Assembly: GCA_944384285.1 (NCBI GenBank)
Contig: CALWSX010000126.1
Span: forward strand, 1-13,280
Direction of reading: 5' to 3'
Length of the DNA: 13,280 bases
From: an uncultured Lachnospiraceae bacterium
GTDB taxonomy: Bacteria; Bacillota; Clostridia; Lachnospirales; Anaerotignaceae
Of this stretch, positions 1 through 7,612 are shown one piece after another. The translations under genes and the position numbers were made by a program. The notes under the pieces were generated by a model. That model was not told the DNA's origin. It did not search any database and saw nothing but the letters and a program-made list of their open reading frames with translations. Positions within the stretch are counted from its first letter, which is position 1. Each line of letters begins with the position of its first letter.

Positions 1-34
1 TATCTAATATAAAATTTTTTGTATTTTACTTAAA

Positions 35-62
35 TTTAATATTAATTTAGCTTATTTATAAT
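35..62 (+). promoter_or_regulatory. Candidate sigma-A promoter for ppx-ppk1
   Basis: A perfect TATAAT -10 box lies at 57-62, in the very AT-rich leader upstream of ppx. The best -35 is only a poor match (TTTAAT at 35-40, 16-base spacer). The -10 is clear but such boxes arise by chance in DNA this AT-rich, so the call is tentative. Transcription would start near position 69, giving a leader of about 40 bases. Confidence 0.35.
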
Positions 63-105
63 CTTTTTGTATTAGAATATCCCCAAAACAACAAATCGAA
101 AGTGA

Positions 106-1020
106 GTGATTTTTTTGTACTCTGTAATAGATATAGGTTCATATACTATTAGACTTGTAATTTATCATGTCGAACCAAGTGTTATAAAACCTATTCTTAA
201 TAATAGAGCTACAGTAGGTCTTGCCAGCTACATTAAAAAAAATTGTCTTACAAAAGCTGGAATAAATAAATTAATTTCTGTATTAAATGAGTTTAAATCC
301 ATTTTAAATATATTACCTGATTGCAAAGTATATCCCTTTGCTACAGCCTCATTAAGAAATATTGTTAATTCTGACGATGTGCTTGATATAGTCAGAAGTG
401 AAACAGGATTTGAAATAGAAATTCTTTCAGGCTATGAAGAAGCCATGTTTGACTATAACGGAGCTATAAGAGATGTTTCTCTTGATCAAGGGCTTCTTGT
501 AGATGTAGGCGGAGGAAGCACTGAATTAGTATTTTTCAAAGATAAAAAAGTTTTATATGCTCACTCTATCCCAATAGGCTCTCTCAATTTATATACAAAT
601 TATGTAAAAAAAATTATACCTAACAAAAACGAAGTTAACGAAATGTATAAAAAAGTTTATTCTATTTTGGAAAATAGCATTCCTTTTGAAAAAGAATATA
701 TGTCAGAACCTATTGTAGCTGTTGGAGGAACAGCAAGAGCTTCCGCTTCTTTATACAAAAAACTTAAAAAGACTGATTCTTGTGATAAATTTTATAGTGT
801 TGATTTTTTTTCTAAATTAATAAAACAAATTGAAGATAAACCACAAAAACTTGTTCATGACATTTTAAAAAATTCTCCGGAACGTATTCATACATTTATT
901 CCTGGAATTATTATTTTAAAATGTATATCTGAACTATATGAAAGCTCTACAGTTGTAACAAGTACCTATGGTGTAAGAGAAGGATATCTTTCTTATATAC
1001 TCGATAAAGGAGAACAATAA
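106..1020 (+). CDS. ppx: Exopolyphosphatase, Ppx/GppA family (short form)
   Basis: Cytoplasmic phosphatase of the ASKHA fold that removes terminal phosphates from inorganic polyphosphate; some relatives act on pppGpp. Family motifs in order: DIGSYTIRL (residues 9-17, first phosphate loop), FATASLRN (78-85), the acidic catalytic segment ILSGYEEA (106-113), LVDVGGGSTEL (131-141, second phosphate loop), SIPIGSLNLY (154-163) and AVGGTARA (205-212). At about 300 residues it is the short two-domain form usual in Firmicutes, without the HD-like C-terminal extension of the long E. coli enzyme. The start is uncertain: GTG at 106 is the longest, but a TTG at 115, 8 bases after AGTGAG, would give a protein beginning MYSVIDIGS, which fits the family better. 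It ends 2 bases before ppk1, so the two are co-transcribed and catalyse opposing reactions. A pure GppA role cannot be excluded, but the ppk1 partner favours polyphosphatase. Confidence 0.9.
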   Translation: MIFLYSVIDIGSYTIRLVIYHVEPSVIKPILNNRATVGLASYIKKNCLTKAGINKLISVLNEFKSILNILPDCKVYPFATASLRNIVNSDDVLDIVRSETGFEIEILSGYEEAMFDYNGAIRDVSLDQGLLVDVGGGSTELVFFKDKKVLYAHSIPIGSLNLYTNYVKKIIPNKNEVNEMYKKVYSILENSIPFEKEYMSEPIVAVGGTARASASLYKKLKKTDSCDKFYSVDFFSKLIKQIEDKPQKLVHDILKNSPERIHTFIPGIIILKCISELYESSTVVTSTYGVREGYLSYILDKGEQ

Positions 1021-1022
1021 TA

Positions 1023-3143
1023 ATGAATGATTATAACTTTACACAAAACAGAGAACTTTCATGGCTTGATTTTAATGAAAGAGTACTTTATGAAGCAGTT
1101 GATGAAACTGTACCTCTTTTAGAAAGACTCAAATTTGTATCGATTTTTACAAGTAATTTAGATGAGTTTTTTATGATTCGTGTTGGGAGTCTTTTTGATT
1201 TAATGAATATTAACCCGGAATCAAAAGATAAAAGATCTGGTATGACAGCGGAAGAACAGCTTAAAGCTGTGTATGCAGCAGTAAAGCCTTTATATAAAAA
1301 AAGAGAAGAAATATGTCTTTCATTAGAAAAAAGTTTAAGTATGCATGGTATTTCAAGACTTTCTTATACAGACCTTAGTTCTAATGACCAAAAATTCTGT
1401 ACACAATATTTTAAAGAATCAATTGAGCCTATTATTTCTCCACAAATTGTAGATACACACCACCCTTTTCCTCACCTTAAAAATAAGGTAATTCATATTG
1501 GGGCTTGGCTTAAATATAAAGCTAAAGATGTACTTGGTGTAATTCCTTTACCTGACGCTCTTCCTTCGGTTCTTTTTTTGCCGGGAAATGAACTTAGATA
1601 TATTCATACTGAAGATATACTTTTAGCCAATATTGAAGAAATATTTTATAATTATATTGTTAGAGAAAAAGTTGTATTTTGCGTTACTAGAAATGCAGAT
1701 ATAAATATTGATGATGATACATTTGATATTTATATAGATGATTTTAGAAAGAAAATGAAAAAAGCTTTAAAACAAAGAATACGACTTTCACCTGTTAGAC
1801 TTGAACTTTCATCTAATATTGGAAAAGATTTTTTGGAACATCTTAAAATGCGTCTTCCAATCCAAGATGATCAAATTTTTATAACTTCAGCACCATTAAA
1901 ACTTAATTATGTTTTTTCACTTGAAAATATGCTTCCTGAAACTAAACGTAAGGCTTTGACATATCCTACCTTTACTCCTTATATGCCTTCTGATTTTAAT
2001 TCAAACGAAAGCATTATGAAACAAGTAATACGCAAAGACAGACTACTTTCATATCCATACGAAAGTATGTCTCCGTTTTTAAATTTGATAAAAGAAGCAT
2101 CTGAAGATCCATCTGTAATTTCTATTAAAATCACAATCTATCGACTTGCAAAAAAAGCAAAATTGGTAGAGTATTTGTGCGCTGCTGCTGAAAACGGAAA
2201 AGATGTAAATGTTTTAATAGAACTTAGAGCCCGATTTGATGAACAAAACAACATCGATTGGTCAGAACGTCTTGAGGACTCTGGTTGCACTGTATTATAT
2301 GGATTTGAAGAATATAAAGTCCATTCAAAAATTTGCTTAATAACACGTTTTGACCATGGACAAATACATTATATAACACAAATCGGAACAGGCAATTATA
2401 ATGAAAAAACGGCTACTCAATATACTGATTTATCTTTACTCACAGCAAATCAAGAAATAGGTCAAGATGCTGCAGAATTTTTTAAAAATATGTCAATAGG
2501 CAATCTGGACGGATATTATAACAAACTCCTAGTTGCTCCTGTATCACTTAATACTAAACTTATACAAAAAATAGACGAAGAAATTTCAAAACGTAATCAA
2601 GGGAAAATCGTTATAAAAGTAAATTCCATTACTGATATAGATCTTATTGAAAAATTAAAACAGGCTTCCTGTGCCGGTGTTCAAATTGATTTGATAGTAA
2701 GAGGTATTTGCTGTATTGTTCCTGGTGTAGAGGGTAAAACAGAAAATATACGTATAAGAAGTATTGTAGGAAGATTTCTTGAACATTCAAGAATATATTG
2801 TTTTGGAACAGGTTCATCTGAATCAATGTACATTTCTTCCGCAGATTTTATGACAAGAAATACAAGGAGAAGAGTAGAAGTTGCATGTCCAATATTTGAT
2901 AGAGATGTTAAAGAAAAGGTTCATAAAATTTTAGATGCCTGTTTATCAGACAATACAAAAGCACGAATTTTAAATAGTGATGGCAAATATACTATGCCTC
3001 AAAATACTAATAACCCTATAGATTGTCAACAATTATTAATGAATTTATCTTCTCAGTCTGAGAACAAGGTTACTGTAACCCCACCAAAAAAATCTACTTT
3101 TTGGGATAATATATATAAATTTAAAAATTTGTTTAAAAAATAA
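1023..3143 (+). CDS. ppk1: Polyphosphate kinase 1
   Basis: Reversibly transfers the gamma phosphate of ATP to polyphosphate. At 706 residues it has the usual PPK1 length and four-domain layout. The N-terminal domain carries NRELSWLDFNERVL (residues 9-22). The first phospholipase-D-like catalytic half holds LRARFDEQNNIDW and the autophosphorylated histidine H434 in EYKVHSKICL. The second half holds the other conserved histidine, H588, in GRFLEHSRIYCF. These match H435 and H592 of the E. coli enzyme. The start is fixed by AAAGGAG (1006-1012), which lies inside the end of ppx, so the genes are translationally close. The last about 40 residues are polar and variable. The ORF is intact with no missing active-site residue. 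The pair ppx-ppk1 is the standard polyphosphate turnover operon, linked in other bacteria to stress, phosphate storage and sporulation. Confidence 0.97.
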   Translation: MNDYNFTQNRELSWLDFNERVLYEAVDETVPLLERLKFVSIFTSNLDEFFMIRVGSLFDLMNINPESKDKRSGMTAEEQLKAVYAAVKPLYKKREEICLSLEKSLSMHGISRLSYTDLSSNDQKFCTQYFKESIEPIISPQIVDTHHPFPHLKNKVIHIGAWLKYKAKDVLGVIPLPDALPSVLFLPGNELRYIHTEDILLANIEEIFYNYIVREKVVFCVTRNADINIDDDTFDIYIDDFRKKMKKALKQRIRLSPVRLELSSNIGKDFLEHLKMRLPIQDDQIFITSAPLKLNYVFSLENMLPETKRKALTYPTFTPYMPSDFNSNESIMKQVIRKDRLLSYPYESMSPFLNLIKEASEDPSVISIKITIYRLAKKAKLVEYLCAAAENGKDVNVLIELRARFDEQNNIDWSERLEDSGCTVLYGFEEYKVHSKICLITRFDHGQIHYITQIGTGNYNEKTATQYTDLSLLTANQEIGQDAAEFFKNMSIGNLDGYYNKLLVAPVSLNTKLIQKIDEEISKRNQGKIVIKVNSITDIDLIEKLKQASCAGVQIDLIVRGICCIVPGVEGKTENIRIRSIVGRFLEHSRIYCFGTGSSESMYISSADFMTRNTRRRVEVACPIFDRDVKEKVHKILDACLSDNTKARILNSDGKYTMPQNTNNPIDCQQLLMNLSSQSENKVTVTPPKKSTFWDNIYKFKNLFKK

Positions 3144-3198
3144 TTATAGTTGATTGCAAGAAATTGTTTTGTTTTTTTTCATATTGATGCCTTAAAAG

Positions 3199-3234
3199 TA
3201 GAAAAGGAAACGGTAAAAACCGTTTCCTTTTCTA
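3199..3234. terminator. Bidirectional intrinsic terminator between ppk1 and MATE gene
   Basis: A perfect 16-bp stem (3199-3214 with 3219-3234) closes on an AAAA loop (UUUU on the other strand). It lies 55 bases after the ppk1 stop and 8 bases after the minus-strand MATE stop, so it can end both convergent units. The stem's last bases are T-rich on the plus strand (CCTTTTCTATTTC). The downstream T tract on the minus strand is short (CTTTTAAG). Confidence 0.85.
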
Positions 3235-3242
3235 TTTCAGTT

Positions 3243-4658
3243 TTACAATGTTGTTTCAGCAAAAGCCAATTCTTCTTCTTTTTCTTTTTCTCTTTCCATT
3301 TTCTTAAGAATTTTAAACTCTCTTGATATAAGAAGTACTGAAACAGCAAATGCTGAAAAATCGGCAATAGGTCCTGCATATAATATTACGTCAATTCCAT
3401 AAATCCTAGGGAGAATTATTACAAGTGGGAGAAGGAAAATAATCTGTCTTGTTAAACCTATAACCGCACCTAAAATCGCTTTTCCGATTGATGAAAAGAA
3501 ATTACCTGTTATTGGCTGAATACCATTTATAAACGTCATAAACATAAATATTCTAAAGTATTTTTCAGAAAATTCAAAATATTCAGGGCTACCATCACCA
3601 AAAATACTTGTTATTTCTCTTGGGAAAATTTGGAACAGAGCAAAGAAAATTACAGAAATTATAGTTACATATAAAAAGTTCTTTCTATATGTTTCTCTTA
3701 CTCTGTCATACCTTGCTGCACCATAGTTATAACCTATTATAGGCTGTGAACCTTGAGCTATACCTACAGCTATCATTATAACTATAGTTGTAATTTTTGT
3801 AATTATTCCTACACTTGCAAGAGGAATATCGCTTCCGTATTTAGATAATGCACCATAATATGCTACAACATTATTAAGCACAATCTGAGTTATCATCATA
3901 GACATCTGATTAATAAAAGGAGATACCCCAAGCTTTGCTGTCTGCCATGTAGTTTTTAACGAAATTTTTATGTATTTTTTCTCAAGCTTAACTGATTTAA
4001 ATCTAGTTAAATATTTAATTGCAATTATAGTAGAAACTATCTGACCTATTACCGTTGCATATGCTCCACCTTTTATTCCCATATCAAATACAAATATGAA
4101 TAATGGGTCTAAAAATACATTCAATATTGCACCAACTAAAATACAGTTCATTGCATATACAGGATCACCATCAGCTCTTATCAAATTACCAATACCTGAT
4201 GAAAAAATCATAAATGGATATCCAATCGCTGTTATTTTAACATAATCATAAGCATACGGAAAAGATGCTTCTGTTGCCCCACATAAATATAACAATGGCT
4301 CTAAAAACAAAAGAGTTAATATTGCTATAACAACACCAAAAATTACTAAAGCTAAAATTCCGTTTCCTAAAAATGTTTTTGCTTCTTCTTCATGTTTTTT
4401 CCCTAAACTGATACTAAAATTTGAAGCTGTACCAACACTTAAAAGAAGCATTGTTGCTATACAAAAAGTTGTTATAGGAAAGGCAACATTTGTAGCTGCA
4501 TTTCCAAGAACGCCTACTTTTTGACCAATAAATATTTGGTCCGCAATATTATATAATGCGTTTATAAGCCCACCAACTATTGCAGGTATAGAAAATTTGA
4601 AAATTAATTTTCTAATACTTTCTTTCTCAAGTATATTTATTTTATTTGTATTTGTCAT
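3243..4658 (-). CDS. MATE-family multidrug efflux transporter (MepA-like)
   Basis: Inner-membrane Na+ or H+ coupled drug/organic-cation exporter of the MATE family. The 471 residues form about 12 hydrophobic segments in two halves. The first opens with KFSIPAIVGGLINALYNIAD followed by IFIGQ and NAATNVAFP, the typical start of clostridial MATE proteins. Each half has a loop with GASNF/IGYNYGA-type motifs (here SLGKKHEEEA, QPIIGYNYGAARYDRV, QPITGNFFSSIGKA). The C-terminus is a charged Lys/Glu-rich tail. A longer frame opens at 4694 inside marR, but the start at 4658 is preceded by AAGAGGTGG at a correct distance and gives the family N-terminus. It sits 10 bases after the marR stop, so the two form an operon comparable to mepR-mepA. 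The drug specificity is not visible from sequence. It is a close paralogue of the broken MATE gene upstream. Confidence 0.92.
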   Translation of the reverse strand: MTNTNKINILEKESIRKLIFKFSIPAIVGGLINALYNIADQIFIGQKVGVLGNAATNVAFPITTFCIATMLLLSVGTASNFSISLGKKHEEEAKTFLGNGILALVIFGVVIAILTLLFLEPLLYLCGATEASFPYAYDYVKITAIGYPFMIFSSGIGNLIRADGDPVYAMNCILVGAILNVFLDPLFIFVFDMGIKGGAYATVIGQIVSTIIAIKYLTRFKSVKLEKKYIKISLKTTWQTAKLGVSPFINQMSMMITQIVLNNVVAYYGALSKYGSDIPLASVGIITKITTIVIMIAVGIAQGSQPIIGYNYGAARYDRVRETYRKNFLYVTIISVIFFALFQIFPREITSIFGDGSPEYFEFSEKYFRIFMFMTFINGIQPITGNFFSSIGKAILGAVIGLTRQIIFLLPLVIILPRIYGIDVILYAGPIADFSAFAVSVLLISREFKILKKMEREKEKEEELAFAETTL

Positions 4659-4668
4659 AATCCACCTC

Positions 4669-5112
4669 TTATTTTCTATGTTCCTTACGAACATTAAAAT
4701 CCTCTAAAACTGTTAATGTAATTTTTTGCAGCATATTATCAAGATTTTCTTTTTCTTCTTTTGTAAAATCTTTAAGAAGTCTGTTAAACCATATATGCTC
4801 AGCTTCTCTCAATTCTTTATAAACTTTAAAAGCCTTTTCTGTTGGAACAATATTTGATGTTCTTTTATCTGTGGCAGATTTATATCTTTTTATGAATTCA
4901 TTTTTTTCAAGAAAATCCAAAGACCTTGTTATGTTACTTGGATTAACATGTATTATTTTTCTTAAATATTCTTGTGTAATATTTTCATTTGAGCAAATAC
5001 GCATTATATACGGGTAGTGACTTGAATTTAATCCGTATTTTTCAAGCTGTTTGTCCAAAAATATTGAACTGTAACGCCCTATTATTATAAACCACTTAAA
5101 AAATTTTTCCAT
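4669..5112 (-). CDS. MarR-family transcriptional regulator
   Basis: Dimeric winged-helix repressor of 147 residues, the normal MarR length. The wHTH covers about residues 30-100: helices around SSHYPYIMRICSNENITQEY, the recognition helix NPSNITRSLDFLEKN (57-71), then the wing with the MarR signature D82-x-R84 in SATDKRTSNIVPTEKA. The N- and C-terminal helices form the dimer interface. The start at 5112 follows AAAGGTGGAG at 8 bases. The MATE gene starts 10 bases after the stop. The promoter just upstream has a 26-bp near-perfect palindrome over its -35 box, which suggests autorepression together with the transporter, relieved by ligand. Probable role: control of the MATE exporter. The ligand is unknown. 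Confidence 0.92.
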   Translation of the reverse strand: MEKFFKWFIIIGRYSSIFLDKQLEKYGLNSSHYPYIMRICSNENITQEYLRKIIHVNPSNITRSLDFLEKNEFIKRYKSATDKRTSNIVPTEKAFKVYKELREAEHIWFNRLLKDFTKEEKENLDNMLQKITLTVLEDFNVRKEHRK

Positions 5113-5147
5113 AATAAAATCTCCACCTTTATATTTTATTTAAAATG

Positions 5148-5176
5148 AGTATAACACAATAATGTTGCGCGCGCAA
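5148..5176 (-). promoter_or_regulatory. Promoter of marR-MATE operon
   Basis: Minus-strand promoter with an extended -10, TGTTATACT (core TATACT at 5153-5148), a 17-base spacer, and TTGCGC as -35 (5176-5171). The -35 is poor apart from TTG, which is offset by the TGn extension. Transcription would start near 5141, about 28 bases before the marR ATG. Confidence 0.75.
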
Positions 5177-5183
5177 TATTATT
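5158..5183. promoter_or_regulatory. Palindromic operator, probable MarR binding site
   Basis: The perfect 12-bp core TTGCGCGCGCAA (5165-5176) extends to a 26-bp palindrome, AATAAT on one side and ATTATT on the other, with a single mismatched pair (5164/5177). The (GC)4 core stands out sharply in this AT-rich DNA. It covers the -35 box and half the spacer of the marR promoter, where a bound dimer would block RNA polymerase. I see no second copy of the core in the window, so the broken MATE gene upstream does not share this site. Confidence 0.75.
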
Positions 5184-5196
5184 TTTAATTTATTAT

Positions 5197-5238
5197 AAAA
5201 AAAACAGCTAATAAATAAAAAATTATTTTTAGCTGCTT
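5197..5238 (-). terminator. Intrinsic terminator after the broken MATE gene
   Basis: On the minus strand AAGCAGCTAA (5238-5229) pairs with TTAGCTGTTT (5211-5202), with one G-T pair and additional A-T pairs toward the loop, and is followed by an eight-base T run (complement of 5197-5204). It starts 8 bases after the stop of the MATE pseudogene and separates it from the marR promoter. Confidence 0.8.
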
Positions 5239-5245
5239 TTAATAT

Positions 5246-6633
5246 TTAATTTGGAATATAATTATTATTTTGTATAAATCTTAAGTTCTTTATTTCATTG
5301 GTAACCAAAATAATAACAACAATAAATGTTAAGAAATCTGCAATAGGTCCCGCATACAATATTCCGTCTATACCATATATCTTAGGAAGAAAAATTATTA
5401 GCGGAAGAAGGAATATAATTTGTTTTGTAAGCCCTGTAAATGCCCCTTTAAATGCTTTTCCTATTGATATGAAAAATGTCCCTGTTATAGGCTGAAGTCC
5501 ATTTATAAATGTCATAAACATAAATATTCTAAGATATTTTTCACAAAATTCAAAATATTCAGGAGAACCACTTCCAAATATTGATGTTATTTTTCTTGGG
5601 AAAATCTGAAACGATAAAAAGAAAATAACAGAAACTATAGTCACATATAAAAAATCTTTTTTATATGTCTCTATTACCCTTTCATAACGTTTTGCGCCAA
5701 AATTATAGCCCAAAATAGGACGAGAACCATCTGCAATGCCTATAGAAATCATAATGAGTATTGTGTTTATTTTAGTAATTATACCTACACATGCAAGAGG
5801 AATATCACTACCATACTTTGATAAAGCGCCATAATATGATACTGTGTTATTAAGCACAATTTGCACTATCATAATAGACATTTGAGTAATAAAAGGTGAC
5901 ATTCCAAGTTTAAATATATTTGATGTTATTTTAAATGAAGATTTTATATATTTTCTTTCAAATTTTACAATTTTAAATTGAGATAGATATTTAAAAGATA
6001 TTATACCTGAAACAATTTGACCTATGACTGTAGCATAAGCTGCGCCTTTTATCCCCATATCAAATACAAATATAAATATTGGATCTAAAATTATATTTAA
6101 TATCGCACCAACTACAATACATTTCATTGCATAATTAGGCGAACCATCTGCCCTTATAAGATTACTTATGCCTGAAGAAAACATCATAAATGGGAAACCA
6201 AATGCGGTAATTTTTAAATAATCATAAGCATAAGAATATGACTCTTTTGTAGCTCCGCATAAATTAAGAAGAGGATTTATAAACAAAAGTGTACATAAGG
6301 CTATTACAATACCTATAACAACCAAAAGAAATATTCCATTCCCTAAATATGTTTTTGCTTCTTCTTCATTTTTCTTTCCCAAAGCTATACTGAATTTTGA
6401 AGATGACCCAACTCCTATAGCAAGAGTTGTTGCCATACAAAATGTAGTTATCGGAAAAGCTACATTTGTTGCTGCATTTCCAAGTATACCGATTTTTGAC
6501 CTATAAACACCTGGTCAGCAATATTATAAAGTGCATTTATAAGCCCACCCAATATTGCTGGAATTGAAAATTTTAAAATTAACCTTGGTATATTCCCCTC
6601 TTCAAAAATATTTTTACTACTTACGTCTTGCAT
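5246..6633 (-). pseudogene. MATE-family efflux transporter, broken by a one-base frameshift
   Basis: Paralogue of the MATE gene at 3243-4658, about 462 codons if intact. Translation from the ATG at 6633 (SD AAGGAGAAG) gives MQDVSSKNIFEE..., then a normal MATE start, KFSIPAILGGLINALYNIAD, up to FIGQK (residue 47). There the frame shifts and stops at TAG 6462-6460, after 57 codons. From the same point the other frame continues the alignment (GILGNAATNVAFPITTF) to the stop at 5246. The break maps to the T run at 6493-6497 (five A on the coding strand), where six A would give QKIGIL, matching QKVGVL in the intact paralogue. The remaining frame is uninterrupted for about 410 codons with all later MATE motifs, so the lesion is recent, or a sequencing error, or bypassed by -1 slippage on AAA. 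An internal ATG at 6436 would make a protein lacking the first transmembrane helix and part of the second, and is unlikely to work. Confidence 0.8.
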
Positions 6634-6647
6634 AAAACTTCTCCTTG

Positions 6648-6666
6648 AAATACCTTTAAGGTATTT
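6648..6666. promoter_or_regulatory. 19-base palindrome before the broken MATE gene
   Basis: AAATACCTT and AAGGTATTT form perfect 9-base arms around one central base. On the minus strand it ends 1 base before the AAGGAG ribosome binding site of the MATE pseudogene and begins 16 bases after the response-regulator stop. It is either an operator (ACCTT/AAGGT arms) or a small hairpin in the mRNA. It lacks a T tract, so a terminator is unlikely. Confidence 0.4.
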
Positions 6667-6682
6667 AAAACAACTCTCTTTA

Positions 6683-7582
6683 CTATTTTTTTAATAAAAT
6701 GTCCCCAAAAAACAAATCGTTCATAAATGTTTCATCTTCGATTATTTGCTCAAAGCCTTTTACTACTTTGTTATTTTTATCTTTTTCATTTTCTGTTAAT
6801 AAATTATAAGCCTCTTTGCTGGTTTTTCCTTCAGCCTTAAGCTTGCAAAATTTATTTAAAAAATATAAAATCCTAATTCCAATTTCAGTTTCTTCGTTAG
6901 ACAAATCTATTTTTAATTCTTTTGAATATCCAATATATGGATATATATTTGGTGCAATTTTTAATGGAGAAACAACTTGTATAATCTCTTCTTCTGTAAA
7001 TCCTTTTTCCTTTATTATGTATCCCAAGCCATAAAATACAACTCCTGTTTTTATTTTGGATATATCATCTTCTTTTAAACTTAAAATATCTGCAAGTTTC
7101 AAACTATAATCTTTTATTTCATATATAATTTTATAAAGGTCTATATCAATAACCTTTATCAAATTAAGTAAAAACTCACATATATTATCTATGGACTCCA
7201 TATCCGCAAGCTTTTTCTTTTTATTTAACACAAACTCTATTTGTTTTCTAAGCTCCTTGTAATTAACTGGTTTACTTAAAAATAAGTCTGCGCCTACATT
7301 AACACCTTGTGTTCTGTCATCTACATCATTTAATACAGTTAAAAGAATTATAGCAATATCATTTTTATTAGGGTCTGATTTTATACGCTTACATATTTCA
7401 AACCCGTTCATTCCGGGAAGCATTACATCAAGAAGTATCAAATCCGGCTTAAATGTTTCTACAATAGGCAAAACTTCTATACCTTGGTATGCTCTTTTTA
7501 CACAAAATCCCCATTCTTCTAAAACATCACATACCATATCACAATTTAATTCGTTGTCATCAACAACAAGAATTTTCTCCAT
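6683..7582 (-). CDS. Response regulator with degenerate HD-GYP-like output domain
   Basis: 299 residues. Residues 1-120 form a complete receiver domain: D8-D9, phosphoacceptor D52 in LILLDVMLPGMNGFEI, T82 in ILLTVLND and K104 in FLSKPVNYKE. Residues about 140-295 have no DNA-binding motif. Their order of segments resembles HD-GYP phosphodiesterases: KDYSLKLADILSLKEDDISKIK aligns with the usual helix before the HD pair, but LLHDIGK is replaced by VVFYGLGYI (181-189), and the GYP motif is not recognisable. The output is therefore probably non-catalytic and acts by binding. That domain assignment is mine from pattern alone and is moderately sure. The start is ATG 7582, with AAGAGGTG 7 bases before it; an in-frame GTG at 7591 overlaps that SD and is rejected. 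It begins 30 bases after the kinase stop, so it is the expected phosphorylation partner of that kinase. Confidence 0.88.
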   Translation of the reverse strand: MEKILVVDDNELNCDMVCDVLEEWGFCVKRAYQGIEVLPIVETFKPDLILLDVMLPGMNGFEICKRIKSDPNKNDIAIILLTVLNDVDDRTQGVNVGADLFLSKPVNYKELRKQIEFVLNKKKKLADMESIDNICEFLLNLIKVIDIDLYKIIYEIKDYSLKLADILSLKEDDISKIKTGVVFYGLGYIIKEKGFTEEEIIQVVSPLKIAPNIYPYIGYSKELKIDLSNEETEIGIRILYFLNKFCKLKAEGKTSKEAYNLLTENEKDKNNKVVKGFEQIIEDETFMNDLFFGDILLKK

Positions 7583-7612
7583 AAAACACACCTCTTTTAT
7601 TTATAAAAAGCA

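Noticed and set aside
2644..2826. Short open frames opposite ppk1 and other genes
   Set aside because: They lie antisense within clear coding genes, have no recognisable family or good ribosome binding site, and look like shadows.
3165..3180. T-rich run after ppk1 as a separate terminator
   Set aside because: No stable stem precedes it; the 16-bp hairpin at 3199-3234 is far better.
4659..4694. A longer MATE start at 4694 overlapping marR
   Set aside because: The extra 12 residues lack family similarity, and the strong AAGAGGTGG site points to 4658.
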